Shown: one piece after another, positions 15,217 to 23,607 of the stretch | How positions within the stretch are numbered: the first letter of the stretch is position 1 | Layout: every line of letters begins with the position of its first letter | NCBI GenBank assembly: GCA_012719125.1 | Contig: JAAYAY010000231.1 | Span: 1-56,393 of the forward strand | Direction: 5' to 3' | Length of the DNA stretch: 56,393 bases | DNA from: Planctomycetaceae bacterium | GTDB lineage: Bacteria > Planctomycetota > Planctomycetia > Pirellulales > Thermoguttaceae | Notes under the pieces: generated by a model | Seen by the model: the letters and a program-made list of their open reading frames with translations, nothing else | Database searches by the model: none | Told to the model about the DNA's origin: nothing | Translations under genes and position numbers: made by a program

Positions 15217-16431
15217 ATGCTTAACTTTACCCCAAATCTTGCGGGCAGAATGTTCGTGGCTGCTTGCGGCCACGGCGCGAGAGCCAATCGGCGCGGCCTG
15301 CTGTCGTTTCTGCTGCTCGTCCTGGTCGGCGCGGCGGTCGCGCCGGCTCGCGGCGAGGAGAAGGTCCCGGCCGACGCGCCGGTACGGCCCCCGGCGGAAC
15401 GCATCGCCCGGGCCGTGGAGCAGGAAATCGAGGCCGGCCTGTTTCCCGGGTCGGTGGTTCTCGTTGGGCGTCCCGGCAAGGTGCTGTACCACGGAGCCTT
15501 CGGCCGCGCCCAGGTGGTTCCCGAGGAAGTGGCGATGCGTGCCGACTCGATTTTCGGCCTGGCGAGCGTGACCAAGGTGGTGGCCACGGCCACTGCGTTC
15601 GGGATCTGTGTCGACGAAGGCCTGTTGGATTTCGAGATGCCGATTCGCGACGCCTTGCCGGAACTGCGAGGCCGGGGGATCGAGACAATCGCGGTCCGGC
15701 ACCTGGCCACGCACACGTCCGGTTTCGACAACGTGAAGTATCACGATCGGGCCCAGGGCGAGGAGATGCTCGATCTGATGCTCGGGGCGTCGCCCAGGTG
15801 GGCCGTGGGCTCGCGTTACTGTTATTCCTGCTTGAACATGATCCTGCTGGGGCGGATGGTCGAGCGGGCGAGCCGAAAGCCCCTCGACGTCTTTTGCCGC
15901 GAGCGGATCTTTGAGCCGCTGGGCATGCACGATACGGCGTTCGGCCCCCTGGAACCGTCGCCGCGCGTGGTGCCGTCCGGGGCGCCGGCGCTCGGGCAGA
16001 TCGAGGACGACCAGGCCCGACTGGCCGGCAGGCCGGTGGGCAATGCGGGCCTGTTCAGCACGGCGTCCGACCTCGGCCGGTTCTGTCAGATGATGCTCGG
16101 CCAAGGCAGGCTCGGCAACACCGTGGTCCTCTCGAGATCCACGCACGGCAAGATCACCCACAACCTGCTGGCCCCGCCGCTGCCCGCACGAGGATTCGGC
16201 TGGGACATGGACCAAGACGCGCCGCACCGGCCCGGGCGGCTGTCGCCCAGTGCGTACGGTCACAGCGGCCACACGGGCCAGTCTGTCTGGATCGACCCGA
16301 AAAACCAGGTATACGTGATTGTGCTTACGAACCGCAACCATCCGAAGATGGTCGGCGGCGAGCGGATGAGGGAGCAGTATCGCGCGAGGGGACGGATCGG
16401 CGACGCCGCACTGGAAGCGTTCGGCTATTGA
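15217..16431 (+). CDS. beta-lactamase-fold serine hydrolase, secreted
   Basis: A 404-residue class C beta-lactamase/esterase-family protein with an N-terminal export signal (hydrophobic 'LLSFLLLVLVGAAVAPARG'). The Ser-x-x-Lys motif is 'SVTK' in 'GLASVTKVVAT'. The second motif region reads 'YCYSCLNMILLG', so Cys replaces the Asn of the usual Tyr-x-Asn. A 'HSGHTG' motif lies near the C-terminus, in the place of the KTG box. 'HLATHTSGF' is also typical. Such proteins are usually esterases or peptidases rather than true lactamases. In this locus it may deacylate or trim a glycan or muropeptide. Start supported by 'aggagaa' 5 bases upstream. Confidence 0.82.
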   Translation: MLNFTPNLAGRMFVAACGHGARANRRGLLSFLLLVLVGAAVAPARGEEKVPADAPVRPPAERIARAVEQEIEAGLFPGSVVLVGRPGKVLYHGAFGRAQVVPEEVAMRADSIFGLASVTKVVATATAFGICVDEGLLDFEMPIRDALPELRGRGIETIAVRHLATHTSGFDNVKYHDRAQGEEMLDLMLGASPRWAVGSRYCYSCLNMILLGRMVERASRKPLDVFCRERIFEPLGMHDTAFGPLEPSPRVVPSGAPALGQIEDDQARLAGRPVGNAGLFSTASDLGRFCQMMLGQGRLGNTVVLSRSTHGKITHNLLAPPLPARGFGWDMDQDAPHRPGRLSPSAYGHSGHTGQSVWIDPKNQVYVIVLTNRNHPKMVGGERMREQYRARGRIGDAALEAFGY

Positions 16432-16500
16432 GGAAAGTCCTGGCATTCGTTGGCGTTCACAACCGAAACGCGCCGGAAAACCGGCAGGAAGGAGTTTCAC

Positions 16501-17262
16501 GTGGGCAACGAAACATTCGACTTCGGCTATCTGGAGAAGACGATCGCGCTGATGCGCAAGATCGAGCGCGAGCAGCAGGAGAACATCGAGAAGGCGGCCC
16601 GGCTCATGGCCGACGCCATCGAGCAGGATCGGCTGATCAACGTCTACGGCGGCGGGGGGCACACGACCCTGGTGATGGGCGAGATGTTCTTCCGCGCGGG
16701 CGGGTTTGCCAACATCAACCCGATCATGGAAACGGGCCTGTCCGTCTTCAACCACGCTCTCAAGTACCTGGAGCTCGAACGCTGCGTGAACTACGGGCGC
16801 AGCATCATGAAGTACTTTCGGCTCCAGCCCGACGACGTGCTGATCATCTTCCACAACATCGGCATCAACCCGGCGACCATCGACGCGGCCATGGAGGCCA
16901 AGGAGCAGGGCGTCAAGCTGATCGCCGTGAGTTCCACCTGCTGGCAGACGCAGATGCCGCCCGACCATTTCATTCGGCATCCCAGCGGGAAGAACCTGTT
17001 CGACCTGGCCGACGTGTGCATCGACGACTACAACGAGGTGGGCGACTGTGCGGTCACGGTGCCCGGCTTCGACACGCCGATTGCGCCCAACTCGAACATC
17101 ATCGACTTCTACATCGCCCACCGGCTGGAGATCGAGACGGTCCGCCAGTGCGTAGCGAGGGGGATCGAGCCGCCGATCTGGCGAAGCGCCAACGCCCCGG
17201 GCGGCGACGAGGCGAATGCCCGGTATGTCGAGAAGTATCAACCGCGAGTGAAAATGCTCTGA
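16501..17262 (+). CDS. SIS-domain phosphosugar-binding protein
   Basis: A 253-residue protein with a single SIS (sugar isomerase) domain. A GTG start at 16501 is chosen because 'aggaagga' lies 7 bases upstream; an ATG at 16450 has no such site. Motifs are 'INVYGGGGHTTLVMGEMFFR', 'VLIIFHNIGINPATIDAAME' and 'GVKLIAVSS'. SIS domains bind phosphosugars in isomerases, deaminases, MurQ-type etherases and RpiR regulators. No DNA-binding part is present, so an enzymatic or binding role in amino-sugar metabolism is likely. The glycan block around it supports that, though the exact reaction is unknown. Confidence 0.8.
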   Translation: MGNETFDFGYLEKTIALMRKIEREQQENIEKAARLMADAIEQDRLINVYGGGGHTTLVMGEMFFRAGGFANINPIMETGLSVFNHALKYLELERCVNYGRSIMKYFRLQPDDVLIIFHNIGINPATIDAAMEAKEQGVKLIAVSSTCWQTQMPPDHFIRHPSGKNLFDLADVCIDDYNEVGDCAVTVPGFDTPIAPNSNIIDFYIAHRLEIETVRQCVARGIEPPIWRSANAPGGDEANARYVEKYQPRVKML

Positions 17263-17270
17263 ATGGCCTT

Positions 17271-17294
17271 GCGTGATTCCACCGGGAATCACGC
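17271..17294 (+). terminator. hairpin between SIS and unknown gene
   Basis: A perfect 10-bp stem (gcgtgattcc / ggaatcacgc) with a four-base loop sits 8 bases after the SIS stop codon, followed by 'gactacttttgg'. The T-run is short, so it may be a weak terminator or an attenuator or RNA-stability element rather than a full stop of transcription. Confidence 0.4.
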
Positions 17295-17314
17295 GACTAC
17301 TTTTGGAACTGTCT

Positions 17315-18115
17315 ATGGACGCGAACACGACACTCGACTTGAATGAGGCTCTGGCCGGTCTGCTGCGGAAGTGTGCGGCGGAACCGTCTGAGCTGTGGCG
17401 GCTGGACGACGGGCGTCTGGCTGCAAGAGAACGTTCGCCGGAGGTGCTGACGCTGGTGGCCGGCTGGCGGTGCCCTGAGGCCGACTTGCCGGAACCGGTG
17501 GTTCCGCTCCTCCCCTGGCGAAGCGAGCGACGGTTTCAGGAGTTGAGGAACCTGGTGCAGAACCAGACCGTCACGCCGGTTCTGATGTTCCGGTTTGCCT
17601 GCATCACCGACGGCGAGACCATGCCGCTGGAAGGGGCGATCTATCGCGAGTTCGATCTGGCCGAATGGCTGGGCGGGGCGCCGATCACGAGCGTCTACGC
17701 GAGCATCGACGGCAGTCTTGCGGCGAATGCCATCGTGCGGTTGGCCAGCGGCGTGGTGTGCAGCGTGGAGGCGGCGACGACTCTTCCGGCCGGCACGCCG
17801 ACGCACGATCGGCACGAACTCATCGCCCGGCGTGGCGTGGCGTCGGATCGGGTCGTCGATACGCAGGTTCCGCAATCGTCGGTCTACCTGTGGAGCGACT
17901 CGGAGACGGCCCGGTTCACCGACACCGACGCGGAGCTTTTGGGGCTGGATTCCGATTCGGTGGCCCTGGTTCGGGCGGCGAGCGAGGCGCTGCGACGTCC
18001 GCAGTGCCGCCAGGAGTTGCGCGAGGAGCACCGGCGGTTGCGGCAGCTTGTCGCATTGGCCTATGAGTCGGACCGGCAGCGAGAGCGACTGGACGTCGCG
18101 GGGAGGTTGTCATGA
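17315..18115 (+). CDS. unknown protein coupled to oxidoreductase
   Basis: A 266-residue protein. No catalytic motif or family is recognised. It has no signal peptide. The middle ('ITSVYASIDGSLAANAIVRL', 'GVVCSVEAATTLPAGT') and tail ('QELREEHRRLRQLVALAYES') recall the C-terminal substrate-binding halves of Gfo/Idh/MocA oxidoreductases, but no Rossmann nucleotide-binding half is present. Its stop codon overlaps the ATG of the next gene, a Gfo/Idh/MocA oxidoreductase (ATGA), so the two are translationally coupled and probably form a complex. ATG 17315 is preferred over 17273, which lies in the hairpin. Confidence 0.6.
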   Translation: MDANTTLDLNEALAGLLRKCAAEPSELWRLDDGRLAARERSPEVLTLVAGWRCPEADLPEPVVPLLPWRSERRFQELRNLVQNQTVTPVLMFRFACITDGETMPLEGAIYREFDLAEWLGGAPITSVYASIDGSLAANAIVRLASGVVCSVEAATTLPAGTPTHDRHELIARRGVASDRVVDTQVPQSSVYLWSDSETARFTDTDAELLGLDSDSVALVRAASEALRRPQCRQELREEHRRLRQLVALAYESDRQRERLDVAGRLS

Positions 18116-19188
18116 AACCGCTGAAGATCGCTATGCTGTCGCTGACCCACGGGCACACGCGAAAGTACTACCAGACCCTCAGGGACTCACCCAAGCTCGA
18201 TTGGGTGGCCGTCTGCGCCGAGAACGACGCGGTCGAGGAGCGGTTCCGCCGGGCGGTGAAGGATGTGCCCTGCTACCGCGACGAGGCCGAGATGTTCGAT
18301 CAGCATCCGGATATCGAAGCGGTCGTGCTGGCTTCGGCCAACAGCGAGCATGCCCGGCAGGTGCAGATGTGTGCGGAACGCGGGATCCACATCCTGTCGA
18401 TGAAGATCCCGACCTTCGATCTCGACGAGTACGACCGGATGATCGACATGGTCGAAGGCGCGGGCCTGGTCTGCCAGATCGAATTGGAGTTGCACTACAA
18501 CCCGGTGGTGAAGCGGGTGAAGCAACTGGTCGCCTCGGGGGCGGTCGGGCCTTTGCGATCGATGCAGGCAACGAACATCACCTTGTCGCCGGTGTGGGCC
18601 TTTCCTTGGCAGGGCGTGCCGGAGTTGAGCTACGGCAAGCGGGTCCCGCTGGCCGACGGAGATCACCGGTTTCGGGGCGGCGCCTTGTGCGACCACCCGC
18701 ACGTGTTCGATCTGATTCGCTGGCTGACGGGGAGCGATTTCGAGCACATCTACGCCGAGGTTGCCCCCAACATGCGGACGGATCTGGAAGTGGAAGACCT
18801 GCTGCTGGTGACCGGTAAGATGGCGGACGGGTGCACGTTCCTGCTCGATCCGTCGTGGTCGCGGCTGGAGGAACGGCTGGTGGAGCCCGGCCCGGGCTGG
18901 GAGGTCTTTCCCAAGCGGATGGAGGTCAACCTGACGCTCAACGGCGAGCGGGGCACGCTGATGGCCGACTGTTTCGGGCCCAACGTCTATCACAACGGGG
19001 CGCCGCTGGACCGCTACACGGTGCAGTACACGTATTTCGACGAATGGATCGGACTGATCGACGAGTTTTGCGACTGCGTACGTCTCGGGCATACGCCGCA
19101 GATCAATCTTCGCTGGCATCGGCGGACGATTGAGGCCATGAACGCCTGTTACGAGAGTATTGCCCGGAGGCAGCCGGTGAGTTTGTGA
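18112..19188 (+). CDS. Gfo/Idh/MocA oxidoreductase, cytoplasmic
   Basis: A 358-residue NAD(P)-dependent sugar dehydrogenase family protein. The N-terminal Rossmann half is variant ('KIAMLSLTHGHTRKYYQTL'), lacking the usual Gly-x-Gly-x-x-Gly. 'IEAVVLASANSEHARQVQMC' and 'GIHILSMKIPT' occupy the place of the EKP strand. The C-terminal half contains 'GGALCDHPHVFDLIRWL', with a His-x-x-x-Asp pair typical of the active site. No signal peptide, so cytoplasmic. Coupled by ATGA overlap to the unknown upstream gene. In this locus it may oxidise or reduce a sugar ring carbon during amino-sugar breakdown. Confidence 0.85.
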   Translation: MKPLKIAMLSLTHGHTRKYYQTLRDSPKLDWVAVCAENDAVEERFRRAVKDVPCYRDEAEMFDQHPDIEAVVLASANSEHARQVQMCAERGIHILSMKIPTFDLDEYDRMIDMVEGAGLVCQIELELHYNPVVKRVKQLVASGAVGPLRSMQATNITLSPVWAFPWQGVPELSYGKRVPLADGDHRFRGGALCDHPHVFDLIRWLTGSDFEHIYAEVAPNMRTDLEVEDLLLVTGKMADGCTFLLDPSWSRLEERLVEPGPGWEVFPKRMEVNLTLNGERGTLMADCFGPNVYHNGAPLDRYTVQYTYFDEWIGLIDEFCDCVRLGHTPQINLRWHRRTIEAMNACYESIARRQPVSL

Positions 19189-19232
19189 GTTTTGTTCGGG
19201 TGTCCTGGAGCGGCGGCGTTGGCCGGGCACCT

Positions 19233-19259
19233 GGATTCCCGCCTTCGCGGGAATGACGG
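19233..19259. repeat. solo 'ggattcccgcc...gggaatgac' palindrome
   Basis: Contains 'attcccgccttcgcgggaat' (19235-19254), a near-perfect 20-base palindrome. The same element occurs as inverted pairs at 23481-23549 and 41451-41520. It is a widely distributed bacterial intergenic repeat type. Confidence 0.75.
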
Positions 19260-19283
19260 GCGGGGCGGGAAGAGTCAGGCAGA

Positions 19284-19343
19284 GTGCGTCTTGACGCACC
19301 GAAAAGCCGTTAATAGCGCTCAGGAGGTGCGTCAAGGCGCACC
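19284..19343. repeat. paired 'gtgcgtc/gacgcac' hairpins
   Basis: 'gtgcgtcttgacgcac' (19284-19299) and 'ggtgcgtcaaggcgcacc' (19326-19343) are each self-complementary and mutually inverted. They lie just upstream of the GH89-like gene. Probably a small palindromic repeat; a transcription-terminator role is possible but no T-run follows. Confidence 0.55.
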
Positions 19344-19370
19344 CTACACAAGCTTGTGGGAGAAGGAACC

Positions 19371-21788
19371 ATGAAACGCTTTCTGCTGTGCCTGCTCACA
19401 CTTCTTACGACTGAGGTCGGCATGGCCGGCGAACTCACGGTGCTGACGCCGCCGGTGGGCGAAAAGGCTTATCAGATCGCCGGCGAGGAATTCGCGGGCC
19501 TGTGGGAAAAGGTCACGGGGCAGCGGCCGGTGCTGCAGCAGGCAGAGATCGACCAGAAGGCGGCACCGGAGGGCGACGTGATCCTCATCGGCTCCGATGC
19601 GGTCAACCCGGTGGTCCATCAGTTGATCCACGACGCGGTGATCGACGGCCTGGGTATCGAGTACGGCGGCGACAACTACCGGATCCTGACGATTCCGCAT
19701 CAAGGGCGCCAACTGGTAATCGTCGCGGGCGGCAGCGGGCGGTCGACAATTTATGCCGTCTACGACTTCTTCCGGCTGCGAGCTGGGGCGGAGTATTTCT
19801 GGGACGGCGACCGTATTCCCCGGCGCGACTCCATCGATCTGGCCGGACTGGACGTGCTGCAGAAGCCGCATTTCAACTACCGCGGTTTGCGGTATTTCGC
19901 CCATCGCGGTCTGCATCGTTTTCAGGCCGAGCACTGGGACCTGGAGGACTGGCAGCAGGAGATCGATTGGCTGCTGAAAGAGCGATTCAACCTGTTCATG
20001 TTGCGCACCGGCATCGACGATCTGTTCCAGCGGGCCTTTCCCGGCGAGGTGACCTACCCGCCCACCGACGGGCAGGATCCGGATGCCGAGGACCGCTCGT
20101 ACAACGATCGCACGTCGTTCTGGGCGCTCCGCTACCGGGGCGAGTTGCGCAAGCAGGTGCTGCAATATGCGAGAGATCGCGGGCTGTTGCACCCGGAAGA
20201 TACGGGCACGATCACCCATTGGTACTCGCACACGCCCAGCTCCTTTTACGCCAGCCACCCGGGTTTTCCGGTGATCACGGACCAGAAGTCGGGCTACAAG
20301 CTGTCGACGCACGCCATCTGGGATATCGAGGCGGAAAGGACGTGGGACACCTACTGGAAGCTGACGGAGACGCACATCCGGGAGTTCGGCGGGGGCGTGC
20401 CGCGAGTGTTCCACACCATCGGCATGGCGGAGCGAACCTTCGGCACCAGCGATCGGGACAACTTGCAGCGAAAGCTCTATGTCTACCGCAAGACGCAGCA
20501 GGAGTTGCGCGAGCGCTATCCGGACGTTCCGCTGTTGATTGCCAGTTGGGACTTCATCGGCTGGAAATGGACCGATCAGGACGTGCAGCGATTGACGGAA
20601 GAATTCGACCCGCAACGGACGATCATCCACGACTACACGGCCGACCTGGCGGAGAAGGCGACCTTCCGTGACTGGAACCTGCCCGGCCGGTTTCCCTGGA
20701 TCTTCGGCATCTTTCACGGCTTTGCCCGGAACAGCGACATCCACGAGGATTACGGCATCCTGAGCGAGCGATTGCGGGACGCGGCCGGCGACGGCAAGTG
20801 TCTCGGGCTGGTTCTGTGGTCGGAGATCTCTCACAGCGATACATTCCTGCTGGAGTACCTGGCCGAGAATAGCTGGGAGCCGCAGATGTTGGAGGCTTCC
20901 CAGGCCGCCGAAAAGTATTGCCGGGCTCGCTATCCGGCCGAACTGGGGAAGGTGATGCGCCCGGTGTGGGACGCTTTTCTCAGGTTGTCTCAGACCCAGC
21001 ACTGGACGATGAAGTCGGCTGATCGCAGCATTCTCTTCCGAGAACCGCAGTTCCGCATGAACGGGAGTGAATTCACGACGCTCACGCCCGAACGTATGGA
21101 GGCGATCGGCGCCGCCCAGCGGCGCGTGGCTCCGGAGTTGAAGACGGCCCCCAAAGTGCTGCGGCAATTGGCCGGACTGTCGGCCGAGTGGTATTCCGAC
21201 GAACTGTGGCGGCGAGATGCCCTGGACATCGCTCGCACGGTGGCCAACCGCGCGTTGTTCGTCAGTCTCACTCAAGGTGCGCAGCGCATGGAGGCCTGGC
21301 GGGAGGGTAAGGCCGAGGTCGCTTCGATCGAACGGGCGGCCGAGGTGAATCTGGAGCTGTACGACGCCCTGGGCGAGGTGCTTGCCCAGTCGGACGATTT
21401 CTCGATGGACGCCAGCCTGCACCGCCTGGAGCGAGCCCAGGAGTTAAGCGGCGTGAAGCCCCAGGTCAACCCGCACGCCGAGATGACGTTGAAGGCCAAC
21501 GCGGAGAACAACTACTGCCGCAGCCACCATTACGAGTTGGTGCGCAGCGTCAACCGCCGCGAGGCCGAGGCCTACTGGAACTGGGTGCTGAAACGAGTCG
21601 AGTCCGGCGACCGCGGCCCATGGCGGCGGCCGGCCGAACTGACGGCGCAGGACAAGACGATCGCCGACGAGTTCTACGCGACGCCGCTGGCGAAGATGAA
21701 GCCCACTGCCGCTCGCGGTCAGGCCGAATTGGCGGCGGCACTCGACCGGCTTGCCGGTTGCGTGCAGAAGGTAGTGGAAGCGGAGTAG
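19371..21788 (+). CDS. GH89-like alpha-N-acetylglucosaminidase family protein
   Basis: An 805-residue secreted protein with signal peptide. The N-terminal part (~30-165) resembles the alpha/beta domain that precedes the barrel in NAGLU-type enzymes ('SGRSTIYAVYDFFRL'). The barrel region has a NAGLU-like layout: 'DWQQEIDWLLKERFNLFML' matches the 'RWEREIDWM..NGIN' strand, then 'FHTIGMAERTFG', 'PLLIASWDFIGW', 'IIHDYTADL' and 'FPWIFGIFHGFARNSDIHED'. The usual Asn-Glu acid/base pair seems to read Ala-Glu, and the second Glu site reads Asp, so activity may differ. Family members release GlcNAc from heparan or mucin-like glycans. It is followed 48 bases later by GH20. ATG 19371 follows 'gagaagga'. 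Confidence 0.65.
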   Translation: MKRFLLCLLTLLTTEVGMAGELTVLTPPVGEKAYQIAGEEFAGLWEKVTGQRPVLQQAEIDQKAAPEGDVILIGSDAVNPVVHQLIHDAVIDGLGIEYGGDNYRILTIPHQGRQLVIVAGGSGRSTIYAVYDFFRLRAGAEYFWDGDRIPRRDSIDLAGLDVLQKPHFNYRGLRYFAHRGLHRFQAEHWDLEDWQQEIDWLLKERFNLFMLRTGIDDLFQRAFPGEVTYPPTDGQDPDAEDRSYNDRTSFWALRYRGELRKQVLQYARDRGLLHPEDTGTITHWYSHTPSSFYASHPGFPVITDQKSGYKLSTHAIWDIEAERTWDTYWKLTETHIREFGGGVPRVFHTIGMAERTFGTSDRDNLQRKLYVYRKTQQELRERYPDVPLLIASWDFIGWKWTDQDVQRLTEEFDPQRTIIHDYTADLAEKATFRDWNLPGRFPWIFGIFHGFARNSDIHEDYGILSERLRDAAGDGKCLGLVLWSEISHSDTFLLEYLAENSWEPQMLEASQAAEKYCRARYPAELGKVMRPVWDAFLRLSQTQHWTMKSADRSILFREPQFRMNGSEFTTLTPERMEAIGAAQRRVAPELKTAPKVLRQLAGLSAEWYSDELWRRDALDIARTVANRALFVSLTQGAQRMEAWREGKAEVASIERAAEVNLELYDALGEVLAQSDDFSMDASLHRLERAQELSGVKPQVNPHAEMTLKANAENNYCRSHHYELVRSVNRREAEAYWNWVLKRVESGDRGPWRRPAELTAQDKTIADEFYATPLAKMKPTAARGQAELAAALDRLAGCVQKVVEAE

Positions 21789-21836
21789 GAGGGGCGGTAG
21801 CGGCACGATGGCAAGATAACCGGAGGAGAACGTCCG

Positions 21837-23423
21837 ATGAGAAAGCAACTTCTTTTGGTTCTGATTCTGCTGACCGCTGGTCCGCTTGCGGCCGCGGCGG
21901 CAGAGCGTGAGGCGGTGAGCGTCATTCCACAACCCGAGAAGATGGAGGTTCAGGAGGGCAAGTTCCTCATTGGGCCGGAGACCGCGATTGTCTGCGATCG
22001 CCAGACGCGCCAGGAGGCGGAGTATCTGCGAGATCTCCTGAGGACTCCTACGCGATATGCACTGCCGATTCGTGAGACGGCCCCGCGCGACGCGGCCAAC
22101 AGCATCGTGTTGCGAATCGTCCCGGATGCGAAGGATCTCGGCGAGGAAGGTTATGCCCTGAAGGTGAGCGGGGATCGGGTGGTTATCGAAGCGGGGACGG
22201 CCGCGGGCGTGTTCTACGGGTGCCAGACTCTCCGCCAGCTTCTGCCGGCGGCGATCGAAAGCGATTGCCTGGTGGGGGGTGTCGAATGGGAGGTGCCGTG
22301 TGTCGAGATCAAGGACCGGCCGCGATATTCGTGGCGGGGCATCATGCTCGGGCCAGGTCACAACTTCCTGACCACGGAGTTCGTGAAGCATTACCTCGAC
22401 GTGATGGCCTTGTACAAGCTCAACCGGCTGCACCTGCACCTGACCGACATGGGGTGGGCGATCGAGATCAAGAAGTATCCGGAGCTGACCAAGATCGAGA
22501 ACTGGCCGCCTATCCTACCCCGTTGGCGGCGGACTTACGGCAAGTGCACGCAAGGTTTCTACACCCAGGAGGACGTGCGCGAGATCGTCGCCCACGCGAC
22601 CCGGCGGCACATCCTGGTCATCCCCGAGATCGAACTGCCGGCCCACTCCAGCGCCGCCTTGGCCTGCTACCCGGAACTCCTCTGCCCGAACTGGAAGAGC
22701 CCCGCCGAAAAGATCGATTCGTATTTCCAGCTTCCGTTCAACTACTGTGCGGGGAATGAGAAGACGTTCGAGTTTCTGGAAGGCGTGCTTTCGGAGGTCA
22801 TCGAGTTGTTTCCGGGCCCGTACGTGCATATCGGCGGCGACGAGCGGGTGCGAGGGGCCTGGGAGGCCTGCCCGAAATGCCAGGCGCGGATCAAGTCGGA
22901 AAGTTTGAAGAACGAGGACGAGTTGCAGAGCTACTTCGTCAAGCGAATCGAGAAGTTCGTGCAGAGCAAGGGACGGCAGATCATCGGCTGGAGCGAGATT
23001 ATGGAAGGCGGCCTGGCGCCCGAGGCCGTCGTGCAATCGTGGCTCGATCCCAAGCACGCCGTGGCCGCAGTAGGCCAGGGGCACGACGTGATCATGTCGA
23101 CGAACCAGAACTGCTATCTCAACTACCGCGGGCTGTCGCTGGAGAAGTCGTACGCGTTCGAGCCGACGCCGCCCGAGTTGTCGGCTGAGGCGGCCAAGCA
23201 CATCCTGGGCGTCGAGCCGTGCCTGTGGGGTTTCGGGCAGCACCGCCACGACGAACTGGTGTTCCCCAGGCTGTGCGCCTTCGCCGAGGTGGGCTGGTCG
23301 CCCAAGGGTCAACGCAACTGGGACGATTTCAAGGCGAGGCTGAAGCCGCACGGGCGGCGGCTGGACGAGCTGGGGATCGATTACCACCGCGACCCGGCGT
23401 TTGCAGAGAAGTTGTGGGAATGA
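21837..23423 (+). CDS. GH20 beta-N-acetylhexosaminidase, secreted
   Basis: A 528-residue protein with signal peptide, then a GH20b-like domain ('SVIPQPEKMEVQEGKFLI') and a GH20 barrel. Hallmarks are 'YSWRGIMLGPGHNFL', 'LNRLHLHLTD' and the catalytic Asp335-Glu336 in 'HIGGDE', followed by 'GWSEIMEGGL' and 'EPCLWGFG'. The enzyme removes terminal beta-linked GlcNAc/GalNAc by substrate-assisted catalysis. It sits between the GH89-like and PmoA-like genes in the same direction. A start at 21837 follows 'ggaggagaa'. Extracytoplasmic location fits trimming of imported or surface-bound glycans. Confidence 0.93.
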   Translation: MRKQLLLVLILLTAGPLAAAAAEREAVSVIPQPEKMEVQEGKFLIGPETAIVCDRQTRQEAEYLRDLLRTPTRYALPIRETAPRDAANSIVLRIVPDAKDLGEEGYALKVSGDRVVIEAGTAAGVFYGCQTLRQLLPAAIESDCLVGGVEWEVPCVEIKDRPRYSWRGIMLGPGHNFLTTEFVKHYLDVMALYKLNRLHLHLTDMGWAIEIKKYPELTKIENWPPILPRWRRTYGKCTQGFYTQEDVREIVAHATRRHILVIPEIELPAHSSAALACYPELLCPNWKSPAEKIDSYFQLPFNYCAGNEKTFEFLEGVLSEVIELFPGPYVHIGGDERVRGAWEACPKCQARIKSESLKNEDELQSYFVKRIEKFVQSKGRQIIGWSEIMEGGLAPEAVVQSWLDPKHAVAAVGQGHDVIMSTNQNCYLNYRGLSLEKSYAFEPTPPELSAEAAKHILGVEPCLWGFGQHRHDELVFPRLCAFAEVGWSPKGQRNWDDFKARLKPHGRRLDELGIDYHRDPAFAEKLWE

Positions 23424-23480
23424 ATTGAGTAGTCTTGCACGATTCCTGGATACATGGTTCCGATATGGCCGTCCCTTTGT

Positions 23481-23549
23481 CATTCCCGCGAAGGCGGGAA
23501 TCCAGCGCTGTCTGGCGAGTGTCTGGATTCCCGCCTGCGCGGGAATGAC
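23481..23549. repeat. inverted pair of 'cattcccgcg' palindromes, copy A
   Basis: Two copies of the palindrome, 'cattcccgcgaaggcgggaa' (23481-) and 'ggattcccgcctgcgcggga' (23525-), face each other around a ~20-base spacer, so each arm is itself a hairpin. The same architecture is at 41451-41520. Confidence 0.75.
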
Positions 23550-23607
23550 GGTACGGGGAGCTCGCGGATTCCTCCGGGAATTCGACAAAACAACGGGAGG
23601 ACGAAAG

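Noticed and set aside
14026-17328. Minus-strand open frame of about 1100 codons
   Set aside because: It lies antisense to four well-supported genes (barrel protein, beta-lactamase-fold, SIS and regulator end). The translation is rich in Arg/His/Pro/Gly without motifs, the usual shadow of high-GC coding DNA.
19344-21422. Minus-strand open frame of about 690 codons
   Set aside because: Antisense shadow of the GH89-like gene; no motif and no ribosome site.
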